DNA of 64,000 nucleotides from Asticcacaulis tiandongensis (lineage in GTDB: Bacteria > Pseudomonadota > Alphaproteobacteria > Caulobacterales > Caulobacteraceae): the NCBI RefSeq assembly GCF_006475605.1, contig NZ_SSBC01000010.1, forward strand, positions 930,001 through 994,000, read 5' to 3'. A program made the position numbers and the translations under genes. Below the pieces are notes generated by a model. That model searched no databases. It saw nothing but the letters and a program-made list of their open reading frames with translations, and was not told the DNA's origin. Positions 32,078 through 41,107 of the stretch are shown here, in pieces; within the stretch, counting starts at the first letter, position 1, and each line of letters begins with the position of its first letter.

Positions 32078-34012
32078 TTTGTCTTTCTTGCTGCGTGGCT
32101 TAACCGGTTTTTTGAACCCGTATCTGAGCTTCTCAGGGCGCGGCGTGGTGATAAAACTATCGTCCGGCGTAAAGGCCGGAATATTGGGGTGCAGGCTCAC
32201 CCCCCGCTTGCGTAGCTTGGTTACCGGACACTCAAGCCGCGACAGACTGTCGACCGTCGTCTGATAGCCGTTTTCCACAGCCTCGTCATAGGCATGCCAG
32301 TCGCGTATCTCGACGCCTTGCGGCTCTGGGATGATCAACAGGTCACTGGCGCGGCGGCTCTGCTCAAGCTCTGCGGTGGTGGTAATGGTCGCCGAGCGCA
32401 TCAGGATCGAGACAATCGGCGGCCCCTTGCGCCAGTTACCCGTCGCAAACCAGGTCGGCAGATTCTTAGGCACCTTGATTGATTTCGGATCAATTCCCTT
32501 GGCGCGCGTGACATCGACCCCGACCACCGTCCCCAGATGGGTGTTACGCATCATCAGGGCCGGAAATGAGCGCATAACCGCTCCGTCCACCAGCACCTGA
32601 CCGTCCTCGACGACGGGGGGCATGACACCGGGAAGTGAAATCGATGCCCTCAGTGCGCGTGCCAGAGAGCCGGTTTTATGCACCTTCACCGTGCCGCTGG
32701 TCAGGTTCGACGACAGACAGAAAAACGGCAGTGGCAAATCCTCGATCAGCGCCTCACCAAAATAGATTTTCAGCCGCTCATCCACCTTTTTGCCACCGGT
32801 CAGGGCGATAAAGGGAAAGGTCACATCATCCAGCGGTGACGACTCAACAAAGGCCTTACGGATATTGTCGTCAATCTGCGCCTCGCTCCATTCGTGCGCC
32901 ACGCATGCCGCAACAATCGCCCCCATCGAGGAACCGCAGACAAAATCAATCGGCACATGGGCTTCGCGTAGGGCCTGAACCGCGCCGATATGCGAAAAAG
33001 CCCGCGCCCCGCCGCCGGAAAACACCAGCCCGACACTGTGACCGGTAATAATCCGCGCCAGACGTGCCATATCGACACCATTGCGCTCAGCGACATGGAA
33101 CCAGCGCGCCGGTTTATAGCGGTCGATCCAGTCTATCGTGCGGGCAATCTGCTTGTGCATCCGCCCCAGTTCATCCGGCGCTTCGCTCTGGATCAGCACC
33201 AGATCAGGCGACCGCAAAAGCCCCAGCGGATCAAGCCCCTGCGACGCTTCCAGACTGAGCGTCTCCGCCGACAAAGCCCCGGCCTCTTCCGGTGTGCGCT
33301 GGCTATGGACGCGAGCATCCCCGACCCAGAAGGTATGATCGACCTGACGCGAACTGAGTTGCCGCCAGTGATGCTCATCTTTTTCCGCAATATAGAACAC
33401 ATAGTCGTGTGAGGCTTCGGCTTCGGAGAAGACCTCCACCGCCGAGCCGTGGAAAAAGCTGTCGAAGATACAGACCTGATAGCCTAGCAGATTGATGGCA
33501 TTGACGATCCCGTCAACCAGCGGCCTGACCGCATAGTCATTCAGGGCAAAGAAGGCAAAAACATTGGGCGTATTGTGCCGCCGCCCCTGTGATGCCACCG
33601 ATGAGCGCGCCCTCAGGATCATCTGCTGAGACAACAGTAAAAGCACATCCGGCGCCGTGGCTATAGCTTCAAGAAACGCCGCCTTAGGCAGCACCATCAA
33701 CTCACAGTCACGTAAGGCAATGACGGTCGAAGCGTGCGGCGTACCGGCAATCAGGGACATCTCACCGGCGGGTTCACCCGGCTTTATGATGCCGATAAGC
33801 TGAAGGCCGGCCTGATCCTCATCGTGACGGAACACCCCTAGCCGTCCGGCATTGAGCAGATAGAACTGATCGGACTCCTCGCCTTCGGAAAACAGCCGTG
33901 TCCCGCCGGTAAGGGTGATCCAGCTCGCGTCCTTCAGCCCCGCTGAGGTATTGAACAGCTTTGCCAGTGCGGCATCGAGTGTTTTCGGCGAATCGTCCTG
34001 AGGTGCGGTCAT
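32075..34012 (-). CDS. Patatin-like phospholipase with N-terminal cyclic-nucleotide-binding domain (NTE-type)
   Basis: 645 residues. A CAP-type nucleotide-binding domain covers about 25-150 (RLFSEGEESDQFYLLNAGRLGVF and GEPAGEMSLIAGTPHASTVIAL). A middle region of about 170 residues follows. The patatin domain starts near residue 330 with the oxyanion motif SGGGARAFSHIG, the nucleophile Ser in GSSMG, and the dyad Asp in LVDGAV. Domain order matches bacterial and animal NTE/PNPLA6-type lysophospholipases, in which cNMP binding is suspected to regulate lipase activity. The Arg of the phosphate cassette typical of true cAMP binders is not evident, so ligand binding is unsure. Confidence 0.9.
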   Translation of the reverse strand: MTAPQDDSPKTLDAALAKLFNTSAGLKDASWITLTGGTRLFSEGEESDQFYLLNAGRLGVFRHDEDQAGLQLIGIIKPGEPAGEMSLIAGTPHASTVIALRDCELMVLPKAAFLEAIATAPDVLLLLSQQMILRARSSVASQGRRHNTPNVFAFFALNDYAVRPLVDGIVNAINLLGYQVCIFDSFFHGSAVEVFSEAEASHDYVFYIAEKDEHHWRQLSSRQVDHTFWVGDARVHSQRTPEEAGALSAETLSLEASQGLDPLGLLRSPDLVLIQSEAPDELGRMHKQIARTIDWIDRYKPARWFHVAERNGVDMARLARIITGHSVGLVFSGGGARAFSHIGAVQALREAHVPIDFVCGSSMGAIVAACVAHEWSEAQIDDNIRKAFVESSPLDDVTFPFIALTGGKKVDERLKIYFGEALIEDLPLPFFCLSSNLTSGTVKVHKTGSLARALRASISLPGVMPPVVEDGQVLVDGAVMRSFPALMMRNTHLGTVVGVDVTRAKGIDPKSIKVPKNLPTWFATGNWRKGPPIVSILMRSATITTTAELEQSRRASDLLIIPEPQGVEIRDWHAYDEAVENGYQTTVDSLSRLECPVTKLRKRGVSLHPNIPAFTPDDSFITTPRPEKLRYGFKKPVKPRSKKDK

Positions 34013-34104
34013 CTATGCTGATCTAATGGAGGGAGCATTACGCAAGGCTTGTGACGTCGCGGGATTTCTGTACAAGGAGCATCACAGACTTAAGGTAGGC
34101 GTAA

Positions 34105-34500
34105 ATGGTACATCTGGTCAAACTCTGCGTCGGTGTCGAGGCGATAGAAGACTTGCTTGACTGGGAGCGCGGTCACGACACGCGCGTCATCCATACGCGC
34201 CAGACGCCCAAACGCGCAGACGAGCTATTGAACGGCGGCTCACTTTACTGGGTCATAAAGGGCGTCATTCAGGCACGTCGTGAGATTGTGCGCATTGATA
34301 CGCTTGAGGGCGATCCCCCCCAATGCCTGATCACCCTGTCCACCCGTCACATTCCGACCCAACCTCAGCCGCGCCGTGCTTTTCAGGGCTGGCGGTATCT
34401 TGAACTTAAGGATGCGCCGCGCGACCTGCCTCAGGGCGATGACGGCGCGGCCCTGCCCCCAGAGCTGGTCGCCGCCCTCAGAGACGCCGGTGCCTGGTAG
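34105..34500 (+). CDS. DUF1489 family protein
   Basis: 131 residues with the conserved features I associate with DUF1489: the N-terminal VHLVKLCVGVEAIEDL, the centre GGSLYWVIKGVIQARREI, and RRAFQGWRYLELKDAPRDL before the end. It is a small cytosolic alphaproteobacterial family of unknown function. A family B repeat begins immediately after the stop codon. Confidence 0.85.
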   Translation: MVHLVKLCVGVEAIEDLLDWERGHDTRVIHTRQTPKRADELLNGGSLYWVIKGVIQARREIVRIDTLEGDPPQCLITLSTRHIPTQPQPRRAFQGWRYLELKDAPRDLPQGDDGAALPPELVAALRDAGAW

Positions 34501-34560
34501 CAGGGGCAGGGGCGCAGCCCCTGCACCCGATTGCCCCGAGGTGTGTGGCATCTTCCATCG
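34501..34560 (+). repeat. Intergenic repeat, family B copy 4
   Basis: The dyad at 34506-34524 (GCAGGGGC/GCCCCTGC) is followed by ACCCGATTGCCCCGAGG and a TGTGTGGCATC...CCAT tail. It begins at the base after the DUF1489 stop. Confidence 0.75.
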
Positions 34561-34599
34561 CTACATTCAACAGTCGGGGTATCTAACGGCCTGTAATAT

Positions 34600-35316
34600 C
34601 TAGGCCGAAATCAGCAAGCTGAAGACCGCCCCGCTTTCGGGATGGTTTTTAAGCTCCACACGCCCGCCCAGCAAGGCCATGATCTGTTCGGCAATGCTTA
34701 ACCCAAGACCCGTTCCGGCGGTTTGCTGATCCTGTTTTTTCAGGCGCGTATATTTCGAGAAGATAGCGCGCATCTTGTCCTCAGGCACACCCGGCCCGTG
34801 GTCGCGGACATGGACAAACACACCGGCTTCATTGACGCCATAGTCTATATCGACCACCGGCGCAGTCCCCGTGTGCTTAAGGGCGTTTTCAATAATCAGT
34901 CCGATGACGCGGCTTAACAACATGCCATCGGTCATAAAACTATCCCCCCCAAGATTATGCAGGCGAATATCCCCTCGATCCTTGAGCGGCCCCAGACGCG
35001 TGATCGAATCACGAATAAGCGGGGTCAGGTGCGTCAGTTCAGGCCGCGGCGCCACGGCCCCGCTTTCCAGCTTGGCCATATCAAGAATATTGGTGATGAA
35101 CTTATCGAGCCGGTAAGCCTCGGAAAGCGCCGAAGAAATAAGCGTGCGACGCTTTTCTTCGCTCAGCTTGGCCTCAAGCAGCGTGCACACTTCCAATGAC
35201 CCGATAATGGTGGCCAGCGGCGTTTTCAGGTCATGAGATACAGTTGATAGCATTTGGCGGTACAGGGTTTCTTTAATCAGGTCGGACGAAGCATCATCCA
35301 TTGTCGTCACTCTCAT
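34600..35316 (-). CDS. Soluble sensor histidine kinase core (no sensor domain), KdpD-like
   Basis: 238 residues. A HisKA dimerisation helix with the phospho-His in STVSHDLKTPLATIIGSLE starts near residue 22. HATPase_c follows, with the N-box IGLIIENALKHT, G1 VRDHGPGVPE and G2 TGLGLSIAEQIM. There is no membrane segment and no input domain, so the signal must come from a partner. The sequence is most like the kinase end of KdpD. It is the last gene of the two-component island, 132 nt after the helical protein at 35449. Confidence 0.88.
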   Translation of the reverse strand: MRVTTMDDASSDLIKETLYRQMLSTVSHDLKTPLATIIGSLEVCTLLEAKLSEEKRRTLISSALSEAYRLDKFITNILDMAKLESGAVAPRPELTHLTPLIRDSITRLGPLKDRGDIRLHNLGGDSFMTDGMLLSRVIGLIIENALKHTGTAPVVDIDYGVNEAGVFVHVRDHGPGVPEDKMRAIFSKYTRLKKQDQQTAGTGLGLSIAEQIMALLGGRVELKNHPESGAVFSLLISA

Positions 35317-35448
35317 GTTTCATACCCCGGTAAGCGGTCTGAGCAGCGACTCGGATGGACCCGTCAGGTACTTAGAAAAAATCCTAACTCCCGTCAGACA
35401 AAAGCACAGTGCCTGAGCCATACGCCGTAAGTAAGGCATTGATAAAAA

Positions 35449-35823
35449 TTACGCGAACCAGACCTCGGCTGCCACGATCAGACGCTCCAGGCGAATAGAT
35501 ATCTGACGCAGTTCCTCATTCAGGACACCCTGCTCCGGCGGCGCGGCTTGCGCGCTCTCGTCCCCCAGCCTGAGAAAATCATGCAGGGTCTGCTCTATCC
35601 GCTGGCGCACCTCTTTCAGTGTCTCCAGCACATCCTCAGACAGCGCTTTTTCGCTGTCATCATAGCCCTCAGCCAGAGCCTGAAGACGTGCGATATCCGC
35701 CCTTAAATCCTCGCGCAGCAGCCCCGCCTCGGAGCGACTGAGCAGGCGCATGGCCTCAGGTTTTAAATCACGAATAGCCTCAGCGACCGCTGAGGCGTCG
35801 GGAAAATTCTGTTCCTGAAGCAT
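35449..35823 (-). CDS. Small helical protein within the two-component island
   Basis: 124 residues from the ATG at 35823 (GGAG 6 nt upstream). It is almost wholly alpha-helical and charged, with heptad-like runs (LREDLRADIARLQALAEG, LKEVRQRIEQTLHDFLRL, LNEELRQISIRLERLIVAAEVWF). It has no His phosphotransfer signature that I can identify and no membrane segment. Being 49 nt behind a hybrid kinase and before a free kinase, it may be a phosphotransfer or scaffold protein, but no family is recognised. Confidence 0.6.
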   Translation of the reverse strand: MLQEQNFPDASAVAEAIRDLKPEAMRLLSRSEAGLLREDLRADIARLQALAEGYDDSEKALSEDVLETLKEVRQRIEQTLHDFLRLGDESAQAAPPEQGVLNEELRQISIRLERLIVAAEVWFA

Positions 35824-35872
35824 AAAAGTCTCCGTCTCCGCCTGTTTATCTATGACGACCAGCTTACTGTTA

Positions 35873-37462
35873 TCAGGCCTCCGGAGCAACGGCTTCGCTT
35901 ATCTCCCTGAGCTTGCGGGCCAGCAAATCCGGTTGAATGGGTTTGGACATATAATCATCCATCCCCGCCTCAAGACAGCGCTCACGATCACCGGCCAGCG
36001 CATGGGCCGTAACACCAATGATCCTGTGATAAAAGCCCTTTTCGGCCTCCAGCGCCCTGAGGCGGCGCGTCGTCTCATAGCCATCCATATCAAACATCTG
36101 CACATCCATCAGAACCGCATGATACGGGGTGTCGCGACTGGCTACGCGCGCCAGCGCCTCGGCACCGGATTCGACCGCATCGGCCTCATAGCCCATATCC
36201 TCAAGCATCAGGGTGGCGACCATAATATTGGGCTCATAGTCTTCAACAATCAGTACCACCGGTGCCGGCCCCTCCTGCATCCGCGCCAGTGGCGACAGTT
36301 CGCCTACATTTTCCGGCGCAGCCAAAGGCAGGCTCAGACGTACCGTAAAGATCGATCCGGCCCCTTCCTGACTTTCGACTTCAATGCTTCCGCCCATGCT
36401 TTCCGTCAGGGCGCGCGCAATCGACAACCCAAGCCCCGAACCGCCAAAACGCCGCGTGATGGACGCATCAGCCTGCGTAAACTTGTCAAAAATAACCCGA
36501 CGTTTTTCTTCTGCTATGCCTATGCCCGTATCGCGAACCGTAAAGGTCAGCTCAATCCGCTCCCCGGCCGGTCGCGCCTCGCCGATCAGCTCTATTTCCC
36601 CCGCTGAGGTAAACTTCAGGGCATTAGAGATCAGGTTCATGATAATCTGCTGCAATCGCGTGCGATCGCCACTCACCGATACCCGGCCTATATTATCGAT
36701 AACATTGAAATAGACGCCCTTGCGCTCAATGCCCTGGGCAAACATCAACTGGATGTCGGACAGGATACTCGCCGGATTAAAGGTGACGCTTTCAAACTCT
36801 ATCCGGTTATCCTCGATGCGGCTGATATCCAGAAGATCATTGATCAGCCGCAGCAATAACTGCCCGTTGGTACGCAGGGTTTCGACAATCCGCACCTGCT
36901 CATCATTCAGCGGCGATCGGATCAGCACATCGGCCAGCCCCGTCACCACATTAAGCGGCGTGCGGATTTCATGACTCATGGTCGTCAGGAAGTCGGTCTT
37001 GGCCTGAGATGCCGCCTCGGCCTTTTCCTTGGCCGCCTGAAGCTCCTGCTTCTGGTGCTCATTTTCCCTGAGCAGGCGTTCCTTGACATAGGCCGCCTGC
37101 ATAACCGCTGGCAGCAGATCGAAATAGGTCTGGTTGACGTCCTTGACGGCATAGTCCGCCGCCCCCAGATGCATGGCCTCAAGGGCAATGCGTTCGTCGC
37201 CACCTGCCGTCAGTATAATCACCGGTGGCGGCTTAGGCAGTTCCCGTATCAGCGGTAAAAGCTCAAGCCCGTTCATGCCCGGCAGATTATAATCCAGCAG
37301 AATAAGCTGATAATTCTTGTGTTTCAGGCGCTCAAAGCCGTCCTCAGCTGTCGCCGCCAGATCGACCTCAAGTCCGTGACGCTGCATCCGCTTTTGCAAA
37401 AGCCGACCGAGCGCCTCATCATCCTCAACATAGAGAATATATTTCAGCGGTATATCCGGCAT
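35873..37462 (-). CDS. Hybrid signalling protein: receiver - histidine kinase - receiver
   Basis: 529 residues. REC1 (residues 8-125) has the acceptor Asp in LILLDYNLPGMNG but KD in place of the usual KP (AVKDVN). A short coiled coil leads to HisKA (TTMSHEIRTPLNVVTG) and HATPase_c (MNLISNALKFT, DTGIGI, GSGLGLSIARAL). REC2 (from about residue 400) has VLMDVQMFDMDG and SKPIQP. There is no membrane anchor. The protein can receive a phosphate on REC1 and pass one on from REC2, so it is built for a multistep relay. AAGGG lies 6 nt before the ATG, which is 3 nt after the stop of the upstream regulator. Confidence 0.9.
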   Translation of the reverse strand: MPDIPLKYILYVEDDEALGRLLQKRMQRHGLEVDLAATAEDGFERLKHKNYQLILLDYNLPGMNGLELLPLIRELPKPPPVIILTAGGDERIALEAMHLGAADYAVKDVNQTYFDLLPAVMQAAYVKERLLRENEHQKQELQAAKEKAEAASQAKTDFLTTMSHEIRTPLNVVTGLADVLIRSPLNDEQVRIVETLRTNGQLLLRLINDLLDISRIEDNRIEFESVTFNPASILSDIQLMFAQGIERKGVYFNVIDNIGRVSVSGDRTRLQQIIMNLISNALKFTSAGEIELIGEARPAGERIELTFTVRDTGIGIAEEKRRVIFDKFTQADASITRRFGGSGLGLSIARALTESMGGSIEVESQEGAGSIFTVRLSLPLAAPENVGELSPLARMQEGPAPVVLIVEDYEPNIMVATLMLEDMGYEADAVESGAEALARVASRDTPYHAVLMDVQMFDMDGYETTRRLRALEAEKGFYHRIIGVTAHALAGDRERCLEAGMDDYMSKPIQPDLLARKLREISEAVAPEA

Positions 37463-37465
37463 AAA

Positions 37466-37915
37466 CTACCCTTTTGCGCTGTGTGGCACCTTGACCACCG
37501 CCAGCATCAGCCCCAGCTTGCGGATGGCGTCGGAAAAACTGTCATATTCCACGGGCTTGGTAATGTAGACATTGCACCCCAGCTCATAACAGCGGTCAAT
37601 TTCACGCGGATTGTCCGTTGTCGTGAGGACAATAACCGGTATGGCGCGTGTCGCCGGATCGGTTTTGATGCGGCGCAGGATTTCATAACCGTCGATATTT
37701 GGCAAATTAAGATCAAGCAGCACAAGGGTCTTGTCGTGCTGATCCTTGGTCATGCCGCGATGAAAGAAATAATCGATCGCCTTGGCCCCATCATCGAAAT
37801 GGATGACCGGATTGCCGATACCGGCCCGCTCAAGGTTCTTTCGGATCAGACGCGCATGACCTTCGTCGTCTTCGATCATGACCATCGTGAACTGTTCGTT
37901 GAACATGCCTATCAT
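37466..37915 (-). CDS. Single-domain response regulator (Rcp1-like)
   Basis: 149 residues, a lone receiver domain: acidic pocket MIEDDEG, acceptor Asp in LVLLDLNLPNIDGYEIL, VLTTTDNPREI and the Lys in YITKPVEYDSF. The VEYDSF end and the ERAG insert are typical of the Rcp1 class that serves PAS- or phytochrome-type kinases. It overlaps the stop of the kinase upstream (ATGA) and is separated by 3 nt from the hybrid protein downstream, so the three are translated together. Confidence 0.93.
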   Translation of the reverse strand: MIGMFNEQFTMVMIEDDEGHARLIRKNLERAGIGNPVIHFDDGAKAIDYFFHRGMTKDQHDKTLVLLDLNLPNIDGYEILRRIKTDPATRAIPVIVLTTTDNPREIDRCYELGCNVYITKPVEYDSFSDAIRKLGLMLAVVKVPHSAKG

Positions 37916-39783
37916 ATACGCGTACCTTCTGTTGCCGCGTCAACTGTCCCGTCGGGAGACATGTCCGTCTCCGTTTCTGCCGTTTCGATACGTTTCGGCA
38001 GGCGGAAGTGAAAGCGTGTGCCCTCATCGACAGCGGATTCAAACCATATGCCACCCGAAAGCCGCCTCAGGGTTGCCTTGACATAGGCCATACCCAGTCC
38101 AAGGCCGGTTACCCCTTCGGTATTTCGGGCACGGCGGAATATTTCAAAAATCTTTGTCCGGTCAGCCTCATCAATGCCGCGACCATTATCGGCAAAGGTG
38201 AAGACATAAGACCCTGAGGTTTCGCGCCAGCTGACCTCAATGCGCCCCGGCACATCCGGCCTCAGATACTTAACAGCATTATCCAGCAGATTGCCGAATA
38301 TCTGCTCAAGCGCCAGCGCATCGGTCACCAGCACCGGCAAAGGCTGGCAAATAACCTCAATCTGCTTTTGCGTAATATCATAGCCCAGCGCCCCCTTGCA
38401 CTTGTCAAAGACGGCCTGCGCATCGACTTCACTGAGGCGGAACACACGACGTCCAATACGCGACAGATCGAGTATGCCCTTGGTCAGGCTGTCCATGCGC
38501 TCAACCCCCTTGGCGATGAAACCGAGCGCTTCGGGGATATCTGTGTCCAGGGTAAAATTAAGCCGCTTGATATCTTCGGGCGGTATCTTGTCCGCATGCA
38601 GGCGCACCAGATCGCTGACCTCTTTTACCGACAATTCCAGTTCGCGCGAAAACCCTTTGAGATTAACCAGAGGCGACCGAAGATCGTGCGATGTAATATA
38701 GGTAAAGGTCTCAAGCTCGCCATTCAGTTGCCTGAGTTCTTCCTCATGTTCTTTCTGTTCCGTAATATCGGCATGGGTGCCAACCAGCAGCTTCATAGCG
38801 CTGAAATCGTCGCCGACGCCGACACCCCGCGCCAGTATCCAGATATAGTGTCCGTTCCTGTGGCGCATGCGGAAAACCGAATTATAGCTGTCGGTATCTC
38901 CCTCAACATAGCGGCGAATATCCGACAAGGCGCCATCCCGGTCTTCAGGGTGCAGATGATCCTGATAGTTGCGGAAACTGCTCTCGAATTCGTAGTCTTT
39001 ATACCCCAGAAGCGCCTTATAGCCCGGCGAACAATACAGGGTCTCATTGACGAAATTATATTCGAACAGGCCATCATTGATGCCCTCAATGACCTCACGA
39101 TAGCGCTTTTCGGCCTGCTCATGCTTAAGGACGGATTTCTCATACCGGCCTTCCAGATTGACAATCGTCAGCGTGCCCATCAGCAGAATGCCGATAATCA
39201 CGACATTACCAATAACAATCGTATAGATAAAATTGCTGCGCTCATCATGTTTGACAGCAATCTGTTTACGTACCTCAATCAGCCGTTTGACGATGCTGGT
39301 TTCCATCATGCGGCGCAACTGATCCATTTCGGCGCGTTGCCGGTCGAGATCAGCCATTGAAACGCGGGTGCGCGGATTGACGGTCTTGTTTTCCACCTGA
39401 TCATCAAGCACCTTACGAAAAGTACGGATGCGGTCCAGCCAGGCATAGACCTCACGCGCCGCCCCTTCATCGCGGAAGGTGTGATTACGCAGGATGGTAA
39501 TATCGGCATTCAACATATTACGCGCCGACTGATAGGGCTGAACGAAGCTTTTATCACCGGAAATAAGGTAACCGCGCACACTGGTCTCCATATCCACCAG
39601 ATCCATCAGAACCACGCGGCTCTGGCGTATGACTTCGTATTGATAAAGCGCGTAATCATTCAGCTTTTGAATGCGTTCATAATGCTGATAGACGATGACG
39701 GAAAAACCGGCCATGGCAAACGACAACACGGCAAACATTGCCATGTATATGTATTTGCCCCTCAACCATAAAGGCCTCTCCAT
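37912..39783 (-). CDS. Membrane sensor histidine kinase with CHASE3 and PAS domains
   Basis: 623 residues. Two membrane helices (about 14-33 and 185-210) flank a periplasmic CHASE3 domain with the hallmark VLMDLVDMETSVRGYLISGD. A PAS domain covers about 235-345 (ending GTHADITEQKEHEEEL). The HisKA helix with TYITSHDLRSPLVNLKGFS and HATPase_c (FGNLLDNAVKYL, FADNGRGID, GLGLGMAYVKATL) follow. HisKA/HATPase of this type, paired with an Rcp1-like regulator, is typical of the phytochrome-like kinase group, but no chromophore domain is present. It is the first gene of the island and its probable signal input. Confidence 0.92.
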   Translation of the reverse strand: MERPLWLRGKYIYMAMFAVLSFAMAGFSVIVYQHYERIQKLNDYALYQYEVIRQSRVVLMDLVDMETSVRGYLISGDKSFVQPYQSARNMLNADITILRNHTFRDEGAAREVYAWLDRIRTFRKVLDDQVENKTVNPRTRVSMADLDRQRAEMDQLRRMMETSIVKRLIEVRKQIAVKHDERSNFIYTIVIGNVVIIGILLMGTLTIVNLEGRYEKSVLKHEQAEKRYREVIEGINDGLFEYNFVNETLYCSPGYKALLGYKDYEFESSFRNYQDHLHPEDRDGALSDIRRYVEGDTDSYNSVFRMRHRNGHYIWILARGVGVGDDFSAMKLLVGTHADITEQKEHEEELRQLNGELETFTYITSHDLRSPLVNLKGFSRELELSVKEVSDLVRLHADKIPPEDIKRLNFTLDTDIPEALGFIAKGVERMDSLTKGILDLSRIGRRVFRLSEVDAQAVFDKCKGALGYDITQKQIEVICQPLPVLVTDALALEQIFGNLLDNAVKYLRPDVPGRIEVSWRETSGSYVFTFADNGRGIDEADRTKIFEIFRRARNTEGVTGLGLGMAYVKATLRRLSGGIWFESAVDEGTRFHFRLPKRIETAETETDMSPDGTVDAATEGTRI

Positions 39784-39906
39784 AAATACCCCAATTCGCC
39801 CATATCTGGCCGCCCCGATCCGGAGGCCACAGTTACTGACTGGTTTTCAGAACTATGACCTCCGGCAAATCAGCAAGTCTAGTTTTTTTAAAGCACTCTT
39901 TTAATT

Positions 39907-40050
39907 TTAAGGCTTGGCCTCTTCGGCTGCACCTTCAACCGCTTCGCCGCCCGCCTGAACATCCTGACCAAATCCGGAGATAGTGTTGCACGCAGTTACC
40001 GAATAACCGAGCGCCATAATCAGGAACAGTTTGGTAATTGTAGAGCGCAT
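39907..40050 (-). CDS. Entericidin-type small lipoprotein
   Basis: 47 residues read by hand from the ATG at 40050 with AAGGTG 4 nt upstream. A short signal with lipobox VTAC (Cys21) leads to the entericidin A/B signature CNTISGFGQDVQAGGEAVEGAAEE. In E. coli the EcnA/EcnB pair is a lipoprotein antidote/toxin system induced in stationary phase; alphaproteobacteria usually carry a single copy with a general envelope-stress link. It is monocistronic. Only one member is seen here, so a toxin-antitoxin role is not supported. Confidence 0.85.
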   Translation of the reverse strand: MRSTITKLFLIMALGYSVTACNTISGFGQDVQAGGEAVEGAAEEAKP

Positions 40051-40209
40051 GATGCACCTTTTATAATCTGGTTTATAACCTGGCAGAGCCTATCTCCGCC
40101 TGATACAAAAGGTGCAATAAAACCGGTAATGGGGCTATAAGACCCTCAAACACGCCCCGTAAAAAAACCATAAGGCTCAATGCCTTTATTAAGGCAGCGC
40201 CGAGACACT

Positions 40210-40683
40210 TTATGCCTTGGCGGCGGGATGCGGCTCATCTTCCCGACGTGCCCGTTTCCGGGCATGCCTGTCTGAGGTCATAAGCCCCTGTCTGAAAGCG
40301 CCCGCCACTTTTGCCGTGCTGCTCAGGGCGCTTGAAACCACCTGCTGGCCGGGCACTGTGGTGGCGGTACGCAGCAGATCATTAAAGGCCTGCATCAGGG
40401 TGCGACGCAGATGATTGAGCGCCCATACCACAGCCACCGCAATTAATATTATACCCACTGAGACAAACAATACCGCGCTCAGATCACTCAGGCCCGACAC
40501 GACCATCAGCCTGTAGCCCAGCCATAAGATGGCAAACAGCAGCAAGGCCAGCGCACTGGCAGCAAACATCATTAGCCCCACCAGACCGGCGAGTGCGCCC
40601 AGCACCTTCACAATATGCGTGCGTGAAGATTTCAGATGATGTCTTGTGAGCAAAAGCTCAATGAGGCTACCGGCAATAGACAT
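40210..40683 (-). CDS. YqjE-like membrane protein (DUF1469/holin-superfamily type)
   Basis: 157 residues with two adjacent membrane helices (about 25-52 and 65-90) and a basic tail (RHARKRARREDEPH). It follows the yqjD-like gene at 84 nt, the same pairing as yqjD-yqjE in E. coli. Domain databases often label this family as phage holin superfamily, but there is no phage gene nearby. It probably sits in the inner membrane with its basic tail in the cytoplasm. Confidence 0.68.
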   Translation of the reverse strand: MSIAGSLIELLLTRHHLKSSRTHIVKVLGALAGLVGLMMFAASALALLLFAILWLGYRLMVVSGLSDLSAVLFVSVGIILIAVAVVWALNHLRRTLMQAFNDLLRTATTVPGQQVVSSALSSTAKVAGAFRQGLMTSDRHARKRARREDEPHPAAKA

Positions 40684-40770
40684 GATGCTTCCTTACAGGC
40701 TTTCAGGCAAAGAAAAAGGCGGCGGCACAGGGGACCACCGCCGCCTCTTGATTTGGTCACGTCCGGATTA

Positions 40771-41070
40771 ACGACGCAGCAAATACCCAAGAACTACACC
40801 GGCCCCAAGCGCCACAAGGGTTGAACGCACTGGGTTATCATGAACTTCGCGGTTCAGACGATCCGAGGCATGGCCTACGCGTTCCGAGGCACCGTCAAAT
40901 AGATGGCGGACCTTGGCACCGGCTTCATTGGCACGGTCACTCAGATCATCGACCACATGGCGCGCTTCTTCACCAGCGCGGTCCAGCGATCTGTCAAGCT
41001 TGGAACGGACATCGTGTTCAGCCAGAGCCTTGGTTACACCGGCAGCGGCTTTGGTAGCGGAAGATAACAT
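40771..41070 (-). CDS. ElaB/YqjD/DUF883-like membrane-anchored protein
   Basis: About 99 residues from the ATG at 41070, with AGGAGA 5 nt upstream. A long amphipathic helical region (SKLDRSLDRAGEEARHVVDDLSDRANEAGAK split by short turns) leads to DNPVRSTLVALGAGVVLGYLLRR, a C-terminal glycine-zipper membrane anchor. In E. coli YqjD anchors ribosomes to the membrane in stationary phase; the same function here is inferred. A much longer open frame continues upstream through a G-rich inverted repeat and is not coding in style. Confidence 0.78.
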
Positions 41071-41107
41071 CGAATTCTCCTGATTGCGGCTAGGAACCAA
41101 AACGGGG

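Noticed and set aside
40210-40683. Phage holin or prophage remnant
   Set aside because: The holin-superfamily label fits the YqjE-like partner of the adjacent YqjD-like gene, and there are no phage genes or integrase nearby.
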